From assembly GCA_027030485.1 (NCBI GenBank), contig JALVEY010000173.1, forward strand, positions 1 through 53,070: a stretch of DNA of 53,070 bases, read 5' to 3'. The notes beneath the pieces were generated by a model. That model saw nothing but the letters and a program-made list of their open reading frames with translations. It was not told the origin of the DNA and searched no databases. Origin of the DNA: Persephonella sp. (GTDB lineage: Bacteria > Aquificota > Aquificia > Aquificales > Hydrogenothermaceae). Of this stretch, positions 9,777 through 19,745 are shown piece after piece (within the stretch, counting starts at the first letter, position 1; each line of letters begins with the position of its first letter). Both the position numbers and the translations under genes were made by a program.

Positions 9777-10820
9777 GCCTTTTTTCCTGTAAATTTTTGC
9801 AAGGATTTTTGCTATGGCAACATAGAACTTTTCCGGTATAAACTCCCCTACCTCTACACTTGAATATAAAGCTCTTGCCAGGGGTGGATCCTCAACTACA
9901 GGTACATCATTTTTTTTAGCTATATCTTTTATCTTTTGGGCAAGTAGATTTTTCCCTTTTGCAATAACCTTAGGTGCATTCATCTTTCCTTTTTCATAAA
10001 GAAGTGCAATGGCATAATGATCAGGGTTTGTGATAACAACATCAGCCTTAGGAACTTCTGCCATCATTCTCATCATGGCAAGTTCTCTTTGTTTTTTCTT
10101 AATTGCTGCTCTTATCTGAGGATTTCCCTCATACATCTTTCTTTCTTCTTTTATTTCATGTTTGGACATCTTCAGATTTTCTTCATACTCCCATTTTCTA
10201 TAAATAAAATCTATAACCGCTATTGGAATAGATATAAGAGCAAAGGCAAGAACCAGCATTATAGTATATTTGAGCAAAAAGTATATCTCATGATTTATAG
10301 GTATAAAGGACATATTAAAAGACTCATTTATGATTTTCATAACGAGAAAATATCCGACAGCAGATGCAAAAATAAGTTTTAATAGATTTCTTACAAGCTC
10401 AAAAAATGTTTTCAATGAAACAAGTCTTCCAAAACCTTTAACAATATCAAGCCTTTCTATTTTTGGTGTTATTGCTTTTCCAGAAATTAAAAACCCAAAC
10501 TGTGCAACATTTGATATAATCCCTGTCAAAAGAAGAACCCCAAAGACCGGAAAAACTAAAAAACTAATAACCTTAATCGTATACATAACAAAGCTTCCGT
10601 TGTCTTCAGGAAGAAGATATAAAGGATCAGAAAAAGTATATCTGAAATATTCAGAAAGTATATTATAGGAGTATGGTATATATGCTATCAAAACAAGAAA
10701 TGTAATAAACAGGGTTGCGGCTATAGGAATATCCTGACTTCTTGCTACCTGTCCTTCTTCCCTTGCTTTTTGTCGCCGCCGTGGGGTGGCTTTTTCCGTT
10801 TTGCTTGGATCTTTTGCCAT
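9765..10820 (-). CDS. flhB: Flagellar export apparatus protein FlhB
   Basis: DPSKTEKATPRRRQKAREEGQVARSQD N-terminus, TM helices, and NPDHYAIALLYEKG at the autocleavage-site position. Confidence 0.96.
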   Translation of the reverse strand: MAKDPSKTEKATPRRRQKAREEGQVARSQDIPIAATLFITFLVLIAYIPYSYNILSEYFRYTFSDPLYLLPEDNGSFVMYTIKVISFLVFPVFGVLLLTGIISNVAQFGFLISGKAITPKIERLDIVKGFGRLVSLKTFFELVRNLLKLIFASAVGYFLVMKIINESFNMSFIPINHEIYFLLKYTIMLVLAFALISIPIAVIDFIYRKWEYEENLKMSKHEIKEERKMYEGNPQIRAAIKKKQRELAMMRMMAEVPKADVVITNPDHYAIALLYEKGKMNAPKVIAKGKNLLAQKIKDIAKKNDVPVVEDPPLARALYSSVEVGEFIPEKFYVAIAKILAKIYRKKGSLS

Positions 10821-11597
10821 TTATTTTCCCATTATGCCGATAGCTTTTAAATAACTTTCGGCAAAATGGTTTATAACTGAAACAGAGAAATACAGTATAA
10901 ATGACGCTCCTATTGCAAGTGCTGCAAGTCCCACAAAAATCTGAAGTGGAAGCCCCACAATAAAGACATTTATCTGGGGAATTAATCTATTGATAAGGGC
11001 TAAAGCAACATTTATCATAAAAAGGATAAGTACAAAAGGGAAAGCTATCTTAAAGGCAAAGTAGAATATATACGGGGATTCTTTTAATACATAAAAAAGG
11101 GTATCAAAGTTAAAGCTAAGTGTTCCAACAGGAAGAATTTTGAAACTCATAATGATCCCACCTAAAACCATCTGATACGCACCTGTGATAAAAAAAAGCA
11201 AATAAAAAAGGAGTATAAAAAATCTGTCAAGTACAGATATTTGCCCAAATGTTGGATCAAAAACATTTGCTATTGTGAAACCCATAAAATAACTTATCAG
11301 CTCAGCAGCATAGGAAAAAGCAGATATAAAAATGTTTACAATAAGACCAAGCAAAAAACCTATAAGAAGTTCTCTCAGAATAAGCATCGTATAACTAATT
11401 ACAGAAAAATTTTCTGTTGAAACGGTAATATCCTGCATAGAAATGAAGAAAAATGAGAAAGCAACAACAAGCATCACCCTTACGTTTAAAGGAATTAGGG
11501 CTGTGTTCAATACAGGAAATCCTAAAAACATTCCTACCATTCTTGACATAACGAGTCCAAAAGCTACAGCCATTTCTGGTGTTATTAATGGTTTCAT
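10821..11597 (-). CDS. fliR: Flagellar export apparatus protein FliR
   Basis: Multi-TM protein between FliQ and FlhB; LRELLIGFLLGLIVNIFISAFSYAAELISYFMGFTIANVFDPTFG. Confidence 0.93.
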   Translation of the reverse strand: MKPLITPEMAVAFGLVMSRMVGMFLGFPVLNTALIPLNVRVMLVVAFSFFFISMQDITVSTENFSVISYTMLILRELLIGFLLGLIVNIFISAFSYAAELISYFMGFTIANVFDPTFGQISVLDRFFILLFYLLFFITGAYQMVLGGIIMSFKILPVGTLSFNFDTLFYVLKESPYIFYFAFKIAFPFVLILFMINVALALINRLIPQINVFIVGLPLQIFVGLAALAIGASFILYFSVSVINHFAESYLKAIGIMGK

Positions 11598-11598
11598 A

Positions 11599-11868
11599 TC
11601 AGGATATATAAACTATCAAGTTTTTGAGTAATTCCTGAGTAAAATCAATAAGTTTTCTGAATATCCATGATCCAAATATTATAAGAGCAATTATAGTCGC
11701 AACGATTTTAGGTATAAAAGTAAGGGTCATCTCATGTATCTGTGTGGCAGCCTGAAATATACTGATCATAAGACCAACTATAAAGGCTATAAGAATGACA
11801 GGAGCTCCAACTATCAGAGCTGTATAAAGCATATTCTGTACAAGTGTGATAGCCTGATCTATACTCAT
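11599..11868 (-). CDS. fliQ: Flagellar export apparatus protein FliQ
   Basis: MSIDQAITLVQNMLYTALIVGAPVILIAFIVGLMISIFQAATQIHEMTLTFIPKI; two TM segments. Start revised from 11931 to MSIDQ. Confidence 0.94.
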   Translation of the reverse strand: MSIDQAITLVQNMLYTALIVGAPVILIAFIVGLMISIFQAATQIHEMTLTFIPKIVATIIALIIFGSWIFRKLIDFTQELLKNLIVYIS

Positions 11869-11869
11869 T

Positions 11870-12616
11870 TTACCACCTATATCCCTGAATAAGTGCTTTT
11901 GTAAGAAGTTCAAAACCATCAGCAAGAACAAACAAAATAAGTTTAAAAGGCAGCGATATGAGCATAGGAGGTATCATCATCATTCCCATAGACATCAAGA
12001 TACTTGCAACAAGCAGATCTATTATCAAAAAGGGAAGAAAAATTATAAAAACTATTTCAAAAGCTGTTTTTATCTCACTTATCATAAATGCTGGAATTAA
12101 GGTGATCATGCTAAGATCTTCAGGTTTTTCAGGTTTTTCACCTGATATATCTAAAAATAGCTTTAGATCCTCTTTTCTTGTATTGTTAAGCATAAACTTT
12201 TTGACTGGCTCTTTAGCTTTTTCAAGAGCTTCCATATCACCTATCTCTTTTTTCAGGTAAGGCTGAAGGGCATTGTTATTTATGTCATCAAACACAGGCT
12301 TCATAACAAAGAAGGTTAGAAAAAGGGATAAGGCAATAATTACCTGATTTGGAGGGGACTGGGGAATGCCCAGGGCGTGTCTCAGCAGAGAAAGAACTAT
12401 AACTATTCTTACAAAAGAGGTTAATGCTATTAGTATTGATGGTGCAAGACTGAGTATAGTAATTAAAAATAAGATCTTTAATGTTATATCAAGGTTGTTA
12501 AGCTGTGAAAGTGTATCTGTTAAAGCATCTCCATATGAAATGTCTGTTATTATAAAAAGATTAATTATTATCAGGATTTTTTTCATCTTTTTGGGGCTTC
12601 TCTCCCTTTTCATCAA
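11870..12616 (-). CDS. fliP: Flagellar export apparatus protein FliP
   Basis: TSFVRIVIVLSLLRHALGIPQSPPNQVIIALSLFLTFFVMKPVF; C-terminal MGMMMIPPMLISLPFKLILFVLADGFELL. Actual start may be 12586. Confidence 0.96.
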   Translation of the reverse strand: MMKRERSPKKMKKILIIINLFIITDISYGDALTDTLSQLNNLDITLKILFLITILSLAPSILIALTSFVRIVIVLSLLRHALGIPQSPPNQVIIALSLFLTFFVMKPVFDDINNNALQPYLKKEIGDMEALEKAKEPVKKFMLNNTRKEDLKLFLDISGEKPEKPEDLSMITLIPAFMISEIKTAFEIVFIIFLPFLIIDLLVASILMSMGMMMIPPMLISLPFKLILFVLADGFELLTKALIQGYRW

Positions 12617-12875
12617 GACTATCCCACTTTTCTATTATACTTACATTTTTCTCGTCAAATGAGAGAAAGTAGTATTTATTATTGGCTTTTACCACTGTAA
12701 GACCTTTATTTTTACCCAGATATTTAATATCTACTATCTGTATTACCCCTTTTTGTCCCGGCAGGATACCTTTTCCGTATCTGTTGATCAGGTAGTATAT
12801 TGAATATATCAAAACCACAACAATAACAAATGATGAGAAAACCCTCAAAAGATCTGAATAATCAAGCAAGATCAA
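12561..12875 (-). CDS. fliO: FliO-like flagellar biosynthesis protein
   Basis: Single N-terminal TM, then GQKGVIQIVDIKYLGKNKGLTVVKANNKYYFLSFDEKNVSII (FliO pattern); position between fliN and fliP. Confidence 0.8.
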   Translation of the reverse strand: MILLDYSDLLRVFSSFVIVVVLIYSIYYLINRYGKGILPGQKGVIQIVDIKYLGKNKGLTVVKANNKYYFLSFDEKNVSIIEKWDSLDEKGEKPQKDEKNPDNN

Positions 12876-13137
12876 CTACCCTGACAGCGTATTTTTCGTT
12901 AACTACTACAAGTTCTCCAATTGCAAAAAGCTGTCCTCTTAGATAGATCTCTATATAATCTTCAAGATTTTTATCTAACTTTATTATATCCCCTTCTTTC
13001 AGTCTCAAAATATCTATAAAATTTTTCTTTGTTCGCCCAACCTCACCGGTTAGTTTAAGATTTATATCATGGAGAAACTGGAGATCAAGCTCTTCTTGTA
13101 TCGTACCATTAAGCTGTTCTTCTTTTTTTTCATCCAT
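12862..13137 (-). CDS. fliN: FliN family C-ring protein (short paralogue)
   Basis: SpoA/FliN domain: LKLTGEVGRTKKNFIDILRLKEGDIIKLDKNLEDYIEIYLRGQLFAIGELVVVNEKYAVRVVDL. Confidence 0.88.
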   Translation of the reverse strand: MDEKKEEQLNGTIQEELDLQFLHDINLKLTGEVGRTKKNFIDILRLKEGDIIKLDKNLEDYIEIYLRGQLFAIGELVVVNEKYAVRVVDLA

Positions 13138-13138
13138 A

Positions 13139-13648
13139 TCATGCAGTCTGTATTACGAAATCTGTAAAATACACATTTTTTACTCCACCTAATGGGAGGA
13201 TCGCATTAACTCTTCTAAGTATCTCCTCTTTTAGTTTTTCAACACCTTCTGCTGTTTTTAGTTCCCTTGATGTTTTCGTAAATAAAAGGGTTGTTATGCT
13301 ATCTTTTATTTGGGGAAGTCTCTTTTCTACCTCCTGTTTTACCTGTTCATTTTCTATCTCAAGGATAACAGTTACTTTCAGGTATCTGTCAGCATCTTTG
13401 TCGGCAAGATTAACAACAAAAGTACCTACCTCAAACATTATTCCTATATTCTCAACATTCCTTATCTCTTCCTGTATCTTCTCAGCTTTATTTTCCTGTT
13501 TATCACTCTGTTTATCAAGTACGAGAAATTTATAAGCAGCTCCACCTCCACCACCCAGAAGCAATAAAAGAACAGCAAGGAGGATTATTAGCTTTTTTTT
13601 CCCTCCTCCCTGCTGCTGTTCTTCTTGCTCTTTATTCTCCTCTGCCAT
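13139..13648 (-). CDS. fliL: Flagellar basal body-associated protein FliL
   Basis: Single TM LIILLAVLLLLLGGGGGAAYKF; FVVNLADKDADRYLKVTVILEIEN; C-terminal VYFTDFVIQTA. Confidence 0.92.
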   Translation of the reverse strand: MAEENKEQEEQQQGGGKKKLIILLAVLLLLLGGGGGAAYKFLVLDKQSDKQENKAEKIQEEIRNVENIGIMFEVGTFVVNLADKDADRYLKVTVILEIENEQVKQEVEKRLPQIKDSITTLLFTKTSRELKTAEGVEKLKEEILRRVNAILPLGGVKNVYFTDFVIQTA

Positions 13649-13683
13649 TTATATCTCCATAGGGACTTTTTTTACATTATAAC

Positions 13684-15267
13684 TTATCTCTTAATGTTCA
13701 TCGTTTCTTGAAGAACCTGATCAGAGGTTGTTATCGTCCTTGCATTTGCCTGATATGCTCTTTGGGCTGTGATCAGGTTTATAAACTCCCTTGAGATATC
13801 TACATTAGAAAGCTCAAGAAATCCACTTCTTATTTTTGATATTACACCTCCAGGAACAATTATAGGGGTGTAAGTCTGACTGTTTGGCAGATAAAGGTTA
13901 TTTCCTTTTCTTACAAGTATCTCTTTATCTTTAAATGTGGCTATCGCTATTCTTGCAATATCTTTGACCTGTCCATTAGAATAAACCCCTTTAACTACAC
14001 CATCCTCACTAACAGCAACAGACAGAAGGTCTCCTTTAGCATATCCGTCCTGCTGTGCATAAAAAATGAAATCTGAGGCAACCTGTCTTATCTCTTTGAA
14101 GTTTTCTGTTGTTGTTAGAGGAACTGCAGCACCGTTATTTGGATCGTACCCTGAAAATTTTACCTGCGTAGGATTTACAGGTGTAGAACCTGCTGTCTCA
14201 TTGTAGAGGTAATCAACGGTTATCTGATCCCCGCCTGCTGAGTTTTCAAGGAGGGGAATTCTAATCTCTCCTGTTGTGTAGTCAATCACTGTTCCAACAA
14301 TATTCCCATTTTCATCAAGTATGTTTCCAGCACCGTCATCATGCCAGTTAACAATATATGTATCACCCCCTGTTGTGTAAGACTTTATATGTATGCTACC
14401 TCTTGTTGGAGGATTGGCAAGGGTAAAACGACCGTCAGTTGCCAGTGTGTCTGTTTGTGTTTCATCAGATGCAAGAGTAACTTGTATATCCGCTGTGATA
14501 TTATTAACATCCAGTGTTCCGTCAGGGTGAAACTGGAGTTTTACAGATTTGTACAATGTTCCACCTACATCAACAGGGGATATAGTTCCGTCTATCAGTT
14601 TATAAACATTCCATGTGTTTGTTCCTGTTCTCTGGAAATAATAGGAAGTTATGTGGGGGTTTCCAAGTGAGTCATAGGTTGTGAAAGAATTTACATAACT
14701 GAATGTTGTTGAGTCTCCAGGGTTAAAAGCTGCTGTTATCACATTAACCCTTGAGTCAAGGTTCGTTGGTTCTTTGAATGTTATCTGTGTCGTCTGTGAA
14801 GGATCCATTGAGTTAGGAATGTTTATTCCCTGAATAGCTCCTGATATATTTCCGTTTCTATCTAGTGCCCAACCGAGAAGTTTCTGTCCGTTAAGATTGA
14901 TTAGATCCCCTTCTGCGTTGGTTCTGAACTGCCCAGCTCTGGTATAGTAGGTAAGTCCCTGATTATCCTGCACCATAAAAAAGCCTTCTCCATCAAGGGC
15001 AAGATCTGTTGGAGTGTTGGTGTTCATTAAAGAACCCTGAGAAAAATCCTTTGTTGTTGAACCAACATAACTTCCACCGCCAACTTCGTAATTCTTCGGT
15101 GATCCATTTGCATAAGTTGTAAGACTTTTTGATATCAGATCTTCAAAGTTTGCTCTTTCTGCCTTGAAACCGACTGTGTTGACGTTGGCAATATTGTCTG
15201 AAATGATTGAAAGCCACTCTCTATTCGCACCTAATCCGGCGTTTCCTGTGTAAAATGATTGAATCAT
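13684..15267 (-). CDS. flgE: Flagellar hook protein FlgE
   Basis: N-terminal rod/hook motif SDNIANVNTVGFKAERANFEDLIS, DLALDGEGFFMVQD, C-terminal SNVDISREFINLITAQRAYQANARTITTSDQVLQETMNIKR. Confidence 0.95.
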   Translation of the reverse strand: MIQSFYTGNAGLGANREWLSIISDNIANVNTVGFKAERANFEDLISKSLTTYANGSPKNYEVGGGSYVGSTTKDFSQGSLMNTNTPTDLALDGEGFFMVQDNQGLTYYTRAGQFRTNAEGDLINLNGQKLLGWALDRNGNISGAIQGINIPNSMDPSQTTQITFKEPTNLDSRVNVITAAFNPGDSTTFSYVNSFTTYDSLGNPHITSYYFQRTGTNTWNVYKLIDGTISPVDVGGTLYKSVKLQFHPDGTLDVNNITADIQVTLASDETQTDTLATDGRFTLANPPTRGSIHIKSYTTGGDTYIVNWHDDGAGNILDENGNIVGTVIDYTTGEIRIPLLENSAGGDQITVDYLYNETAGSTPVNPTQVKFSGYDPNNGAAVPLTTTENFKEIRQVASDFIFYAQQDGYAKGDLLSVAVSEDGVVKGVYSNGQVKDIARIAIATFKDKEILVRKGNNLYLPNSQTYTPIIVPGGVISKIRSGFLELSNVDISREFINLITAQRAYQANARTITTSDQVLQETMNIKR

Positions 15268-15271
15268 GGCT

Positions 15272-15916
15272 TTAACCTCCTATTTGAACAATTGAATTTA
15301 AATCTATCTCATTGTTATGAATTACAACCTTAATACCTTCTGTGGTTCTCATTACGCTTTCGGCTATACCTTCAGATATTAAAGTTGCTTTTACAGTTTT
15401 GTTATCCTTTTTTGCCTCCACATAAACAGTGTAATACCCATCTGATAATGAAGGGTTATCTATTTCAAAGGGGTACTCCTTATTTCCTTCGAGGTTTGAG
15501 AAGTTCTCTTCTTCTACCACATTCCCGCTTTGATCCAGAACGGTAATTTTAACAATATCGGCATTATCCTCTAATTTAAACTTAACCTTTGATTTTCCAT
15601 TTTCAATATATGTATAGATACCTTCATAGAAAACTTTTTTCCCAATCAGATTAGATGCGTAAAGTAGTGAGTTTACTTCGCTCGCCTCCTCTAACATTTT
15701 GACTGTCTGTTGGAAATCATTAAGTACTTCCATCTGCCTTAATTTTACAGTGTTGTTTATAAAGTCAGATATATCTTTAGCATCAAGCGGGTCCTGCCAT
15801 GCCAAATCTGCAAGAAGAACTTTTAAAAAGTCTTCATTTTCCATCTTTGAATTATCATAACCTGCCTGAACTATCTGAGGTTTTTTTAGGTATTCACTGA
15901 TCCCAGTTAATTCCAT
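15272..15916 (-). CDS. flgD: Flagellar hook capping protein FlgD
   Basis: NEDFLKVLLADLAWQDPLDAKDISDFINNTVKLRQMEVLND matches the FlgD N-terminal pattern; between flgE and fliI. Confidence 0.9.
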   Translation of the reverse strand: MELTGISEYLKKPQIVQAGYDNSKMENEDFLKVLLADLAWQDPLDAKDISDFINNTVKLRQMEVLNDFQQTVKMLEEASEVNSLLYASNLIGKKVFYEGIYTYIENGKSKVKFKLEDNADIVKITVLDQSGNVVEEENFSNLEGNKEYPFEIDNPSLSDGYYTVYVEAKKDNKTVKATLISEGIAESVMRTTEGIKVVIHNNEIDLNSIVQIGG

Positions 15917-17222
15917 AGCTTAATCCCTCTTTTCTTATTTTTTCTATAAGATTTTCAAGCTGTTCAACACTTTCTTTAAAGTTTACTTTTAGATTCATGT
16001 CTTGCTTTATAAACTCCTCCATATCTCTGTGCATTTTTATAGCAAGGTCTATCTTTGGCGTTGTTCCTTTTTTATACAACCCTAAGTTAATCATGTCTTC
16101 AGACTCTCTGTAGGTTGTTTCCAGATCCATAAATATCGCCTGATATTTTAATATATCGTCATCAACAAGCTGTGGCATTAATCTGCTAACACTTTTTAAA
16201 ACATCTATAGCAGGAAATATTCTCTTATTTGCCAGTTCTCTTGACAGAACTATATGACCGTCGAGAAATCCCATAGCTGCATCTGCTACAGGATCCATAC
16301 TTATATCATCTCCCTCAACAAGAACAGTATATATCCCTGTGATGCTGCCTCTGTTAATAAAGTTTCCTGCTTGTTCTATAAACTTAGGAAGAAGAGCAAA
16401 TACAGATGGTGTATAACCTTTTGTTGTTGGAGGTTCTCCTACAGCAAGTCCTATCTCCCTCTGTGCCATAGCAAGCCTTGTAAGGGAGTCAACTAAAAAC
16501 AGGACATCTTTACCCATATTTGAGAAGTAGTTTGCTATAGCTACCGCTGTATAAACGGCTCTTATCTTCGCAAGGGGAGGTTGATCTGATGTGGCAACCA
16601 CGACTACAGATTTTCTCAAACCTTCATCACCAAGATTATCCTCAATAAATTCTCTTACCTCTCTTCCTCTTTCTCCAACAAGCACAATAACATTAACGTC
16701 TGCTTCTGTATATCTTGAAATCATACCAAGCAGTGTACTTTTCCCAACTCCTGCCCCTGCGAAGATTCCTATTCTCTGTCCTTTTCCTATTGTTAAAAGG
16801 GCGTTTATTGATCTTATTCCTACATCAAGAGGTTGTGTTATTCTTGCCCTTTTTAATGGGTTTACTATCTCATTTTTCAGGTAGTACTGGTAAGAGGCAA
16901 CAAAATCATCCCTATTTAAAGGTTTTCCAAATGGATCGACAACACAACCTAAAAGGTCTTCTCCTACTCCTATACTGACAGGTTCTTGGCTCGACTCTAT
17001 CCAGCTTCCAACAGAGATCCCTTTTGTGTCGTCATAAGCCATAAGCAAGGTTTTTCCCTCTTTAAATCCCACTACTTCAGCCTCAATCTTATTTTCCAAA
17101 ATACATGAATCACCGATAGATACCTTTGGAAGATATGCTTCAATGATGGGTCCTGTTACTCCTGTTATCTTTCCTTTTATCTTATAACGGGGAATTCTTT
17201 TTAATCTCTCTTTTAATTTCAT
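15894..17222 (-). CDS. fliI: Flagellum-specific ATPase FliI
   Basis: Walker A GIFAGAGVGKSTLLGMI; VLVGERGREVREFIED; LFLVDSLTRLAMAQREIGLAVGEPPTTKGYTPSVF. Confidence 0.97.
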   Translation of the reverse strand: MKLKERLKRIPRYKIKGKITGVTGPIIEAYLPKVSIGDSCILENKIEAEVVGFKEGKTLLMAYDDTKGISVGSWIESSQEPVSIGVGEDLLGCVVDPFGKPLNRDDFVASYQYYLKNEIVNPLKRARITQPLDVGIRSINALLTIGKGQRIGIFAGAGVGKSTLLGMISRYTEADVNVIVLVGERGREVREFIEDNLGDEGLRKSVVVVATSDQPPLAKIRAVYTAVAIANYFSNMGKDVLFLVDSLTRLAMAQREIGLAVGEPPTTKGYTPSVFALLPKFIEQAGNFINRGSITGIYTVLVEGDDISMDPVADAAMGFLDGHIVLSRELANKRIFPAIDVLKSVSRLMPQLVDDDILKYQAIFMDLETTYRESEDMINLGLYKKGTTPKIDLAIKMHRDMEEFIKQDMNLKVNFKESVEQLENLIEKIRKEGLSYGINWDQ

Positions 17223-17856
17223 CTTTCAAAATATTCACTTTTTCTTTAAATCTACTCTCAAACTGGACATTTTCAATCTTTACTGTGAAATCCCCCCCTT
17301 CAAAATCCTTTCTTTCTACTATTTTTATATTTTCAACCTGAAAATCTATGAAGGATTTTAATTGCGGCGAAACCTCAACTGTTATTTCAGGTGCTATTTT
17401 TAGATCTTCTATGATTTTTTTTATTTCTTCTGATACATATTCAGCATTTTCAGGATTTATATAAAGATATTCCATTATTTCTTCTAAAACTGAGAGTATA
17501 AGTTCATCAATAAACTCTATATGTTTCTTATATCTGTCTTTTACTTCTTTTAAGAATGTTAACACCTGTTTTTTTACTTTTTCCTGTTCTATTCCATATT
17601 CCCTCTCTTTTTCTTCTAATGCTTTCTTTAACCTATCCTCAAACTCTGCTGTAAGGGTTTTTTCTACCTCTTCACTTGCTTTTTTATAACCTTCCTCAAA
17701 ACCTTTTTCGTATGATTGTTGTATCTTTCTTTCAAAATCTTTTTCTAATTTTTTTATCTGATCCTGGTAAAATTTTTCCAATTCCTCTTTTGAAAGTTCT
17801 TTTGAGTTAGGTTTGTTTAAAGATCTTCCAAAATCTTCAAGATCAAGGGATGGCAT
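17182..17856 (-). CDS. fliH: FliH-like flagellar assembly protein
   Basis: Glu/Lys coiled coil with FEEGYKKASEEVEK, C-terminal FliH/HrpE-like region, between fliF and fliI. Confidence 0.82.
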   Translation of the reverse strand: MPSLDLEDFGRSLNKPNSKELSKEELEKFYQDQIKKLEKDFERKIQQSYEKGFEEGYKKASEEVEKTLTAEFEDRLKKALEEKEREYGIEQEKVKKQVLTFLKEVKDRYKKHIEFIDELILSVLEEIMEYLYINPENAEYVSEEIKKIIEDLKIAPEITVEVSPQLKSFIDFQVENIKIVERKDFEGGDFTVKIENVQFESRFKEKVNILKDEIKREIKKNSPL

Positions 17857-17857
17857 A

Positions 17858-19441
17858 TCATCTACCTTCTTCTTTTAGCCATTTACTAACGAGATCGGCT
17901 ATAAGTTCTGGTGATTCTTCTGCAATTTCAATAAGTTTCTGAAATGCCGGTTCCTTTTCAAGTCTGTACTCTTCCCCCTTCTCATGCATCGCATAAACAC
18001 CTGCTGCCATCTCTGGAGTAACCCCTGGTGGTAAAACCATTTCCTCTTTTTTCTTTTTCTTTAATGTTTTCAATACCATAAAAACTGCAACTATTAGTAT
18101 AAGCAGAACAAGAACAGCTATTCCACCGATTATTATATAATTCTGAATTGGTGGTTTTTCTTCTTTTTTCTCGGATTTTACCTCAAAAGGAACACTTACC
18201 ACTGTGATCTGATCTCCTCTTTTAGGATCATAGCCTATGGCACTTTTTATTAAAGTTTCGTATGTTTTTATCTCTTCTGGAGAGCGGGGGATAAACTTGT
18301 ATGATGTGTTTCCTTCTTTATCTATCTGTTTTTCATACTTTCCGTCTATAAGAACGCCTACGCTCAGCCTTTTTATTTTAAACACATTTTTGTCAGTGCT
18401 TATGTAGCTTTTCGTTATTTCATAATTTTTTGTCTGATCTTTTTTGGAATTATTTCTCGTAAGAACGGTCTGGCTTCCCTGCATTACGGGAGGAACATTT
18501 GTTGGTGTTCCCGGTGGTGTTACAGCAGGGGTTTCTGTTTCCTGTATCTTTTCCTGAATTTTTCTTTCACTTACAACAGCAACTTTATCAGGATCAACTA
18601 TCTCATCTTTTTGCTGAACCTTTCCTATCTCAAGCTCTACAGATGCTCTTACAACAACTTTGTCTGATCCGAGAGCTTTTGCAAGCATTGACTGGACATT
18701 TCTTTCTATCTGTTTTTCCAGTCTTTTCTTTAGCTGAACAGTTTTGTCTGTGGCAGCAAGCTGTGATTCCTCATCAAGCAGATCAGAAAGTACTCTTCCC
18801 CTATTATCAACTACTGTAACATTTTCTTTTTTTAATCTGGGGACGGCGTGGGAAACGAGAAAAACGACAGCTTTCACCTGCTCTTTTGTAAGGTCTTTTC
18901 CAGGCCAGAGTTTAAGAACGACTGATGCTTTTGGTTCTTCTTCTTCCCTAACAAATATAGATTCTTTCGGAAGGGCTATGTTAACTCTGACATCCTGAAC
19001 AGGATCAAGTTGTCTTATGGTTCTTGCGAGCTCTCCTTCTAATGCCCGTAGATAATTGACATTCTCCTGAAACTGGGTTATCCCCATCTTTGGTTCTTCG
19101 AATATCTCGAAACCGACTGTCTGACTTGATGGCAAACCTTTGGCTGCGAGTTTTAATCTAATTTCATGGACTTTGTCTTTTGGAACCATTATGATGCTTC
19201 CGTTTCCTTCTACCTTGTAAGGAATGTTTTCTTCCTGAAGAACGGTAAGTATCCTGCCTGCATCATCTGGAGATAGGTTGGTGTACAAAACTCCGTAGTT
19301 TATTGATGTTGTTGTCCTGTATGCCACATAACCAAGTATAGAGATAAGTAAAAGGCCAGCGGTTATCAGAGCTATATTTTTTGGTGTTGCGTACTTTTTT
19401 CCTAAGTTTAAAGCCTTTTCTTTAATACTGTTTATGTCCAA
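17858..19441 (-). CDS. fliF: Flagellar MS-ring protein FliF
   Basis: YGVLYTNLSPDDAGRILTVLQEENIPYKVEGNGSIIMVPKDKVHEIRLKLAAKGLP; ALEGELARTIRQLDPVQDVRVNIALPKESIF; two TM helices. Confidence 0.97.
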   Translation of the reverse strand: MDINSIKEKALNLGKKYATPKNIALITAGLLLISILGYVAYRTTTSINYGVLYTNLSPDDAGRILTVLQEENIPYKVEGNGSIIMVPKDKVHEIRLKLAAKGLPSSQTVGFEIFEEPKMGITQFQENVNYLRALEGELARTIRQLDPVQDVRVNIALPKESIFVREEEEPKASVVLKLWPGKDLTKEQVKAVVFLVSHAVPRLKKENVTVVDNRGRVLSDLLDEESQLAATDKTVQLKKRLEKQIERNVQSMLAKALGSDKVVVRASVELEIGKVQQKDEIVDPDKVAVVSERKIQEKIQETETPAVTPPGTPTNVPPVMQGSQTVLTRNNSKKDQTKNYEITKSYISTDKNVFKIKRLSVGVLIDGKYEKQIDKEGNTSYKFIPRSPEEIKTYETLIKSAIGYDPKRGDQITVVSVPFEVKSEKKEEKPPIQNYIIIGGIAVLVLLILIVAVFMVLKTLKKKKKEEMVLPPGVTPEMAAGVYAMHEKGEEYRLEKEPAFQKLIEIAEESPELIADLVSKWLKEEGR

Positions 19442-19444
19442 ATT

Positions 19445-19729
19445 TTATACCTGCATTCTCATTATTTCTTGATAGCTTTCAAGTGCTTTATTTCTTATCT
19501 CTGTAATAAGTCTTAATGATATATCAGATTTGGCAATCTGGTACATAAGATTTTCAAGATTTTCAACTTTCCCTTCTGCTATCAGTTTTTCTGCCTGCTT
19601 GGCATTCTTCAGATCTGTGTTAACATCTGCAATAAATTCCTGAAGAAGTTCACCAAATGATCCAGATTCTTTGTGTTCTTTCTTCTGGGTGGTAAGCTGC
19701 CCAAAATCCTGAAGTCCTTCTATTCTCAT
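19445..19729 (-). CDS. fliE: Flagellar hook-basal body protein FliE
   Basis: Small protein SFGELLQEFIADVNTDLKNAKQAEKLIAEGKVENLENLMYQIAKSDISLRLITEIRNKALESYQEIMRMQV. Confidence 0.93.
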   Translation of the reverse strand: MRIEGLQDFGQLTTQKKEHKESGSFGELLQEFIADVNTDLKNAKQAEKLIAEGKVENLENLMYQIAKSDISLRLITEIRNKALESYQEIMRMQV

Positions 19730-19745
19730 GATTTCACCACCTTAT

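Noticed and set aside
11868-11931. Apparent 62-nt overlap of fliQ with fliP
   Set aside because: Track start is too far upstream; canonical FliQ begins MSIDQA at 11868, leaving essentially no overlap.
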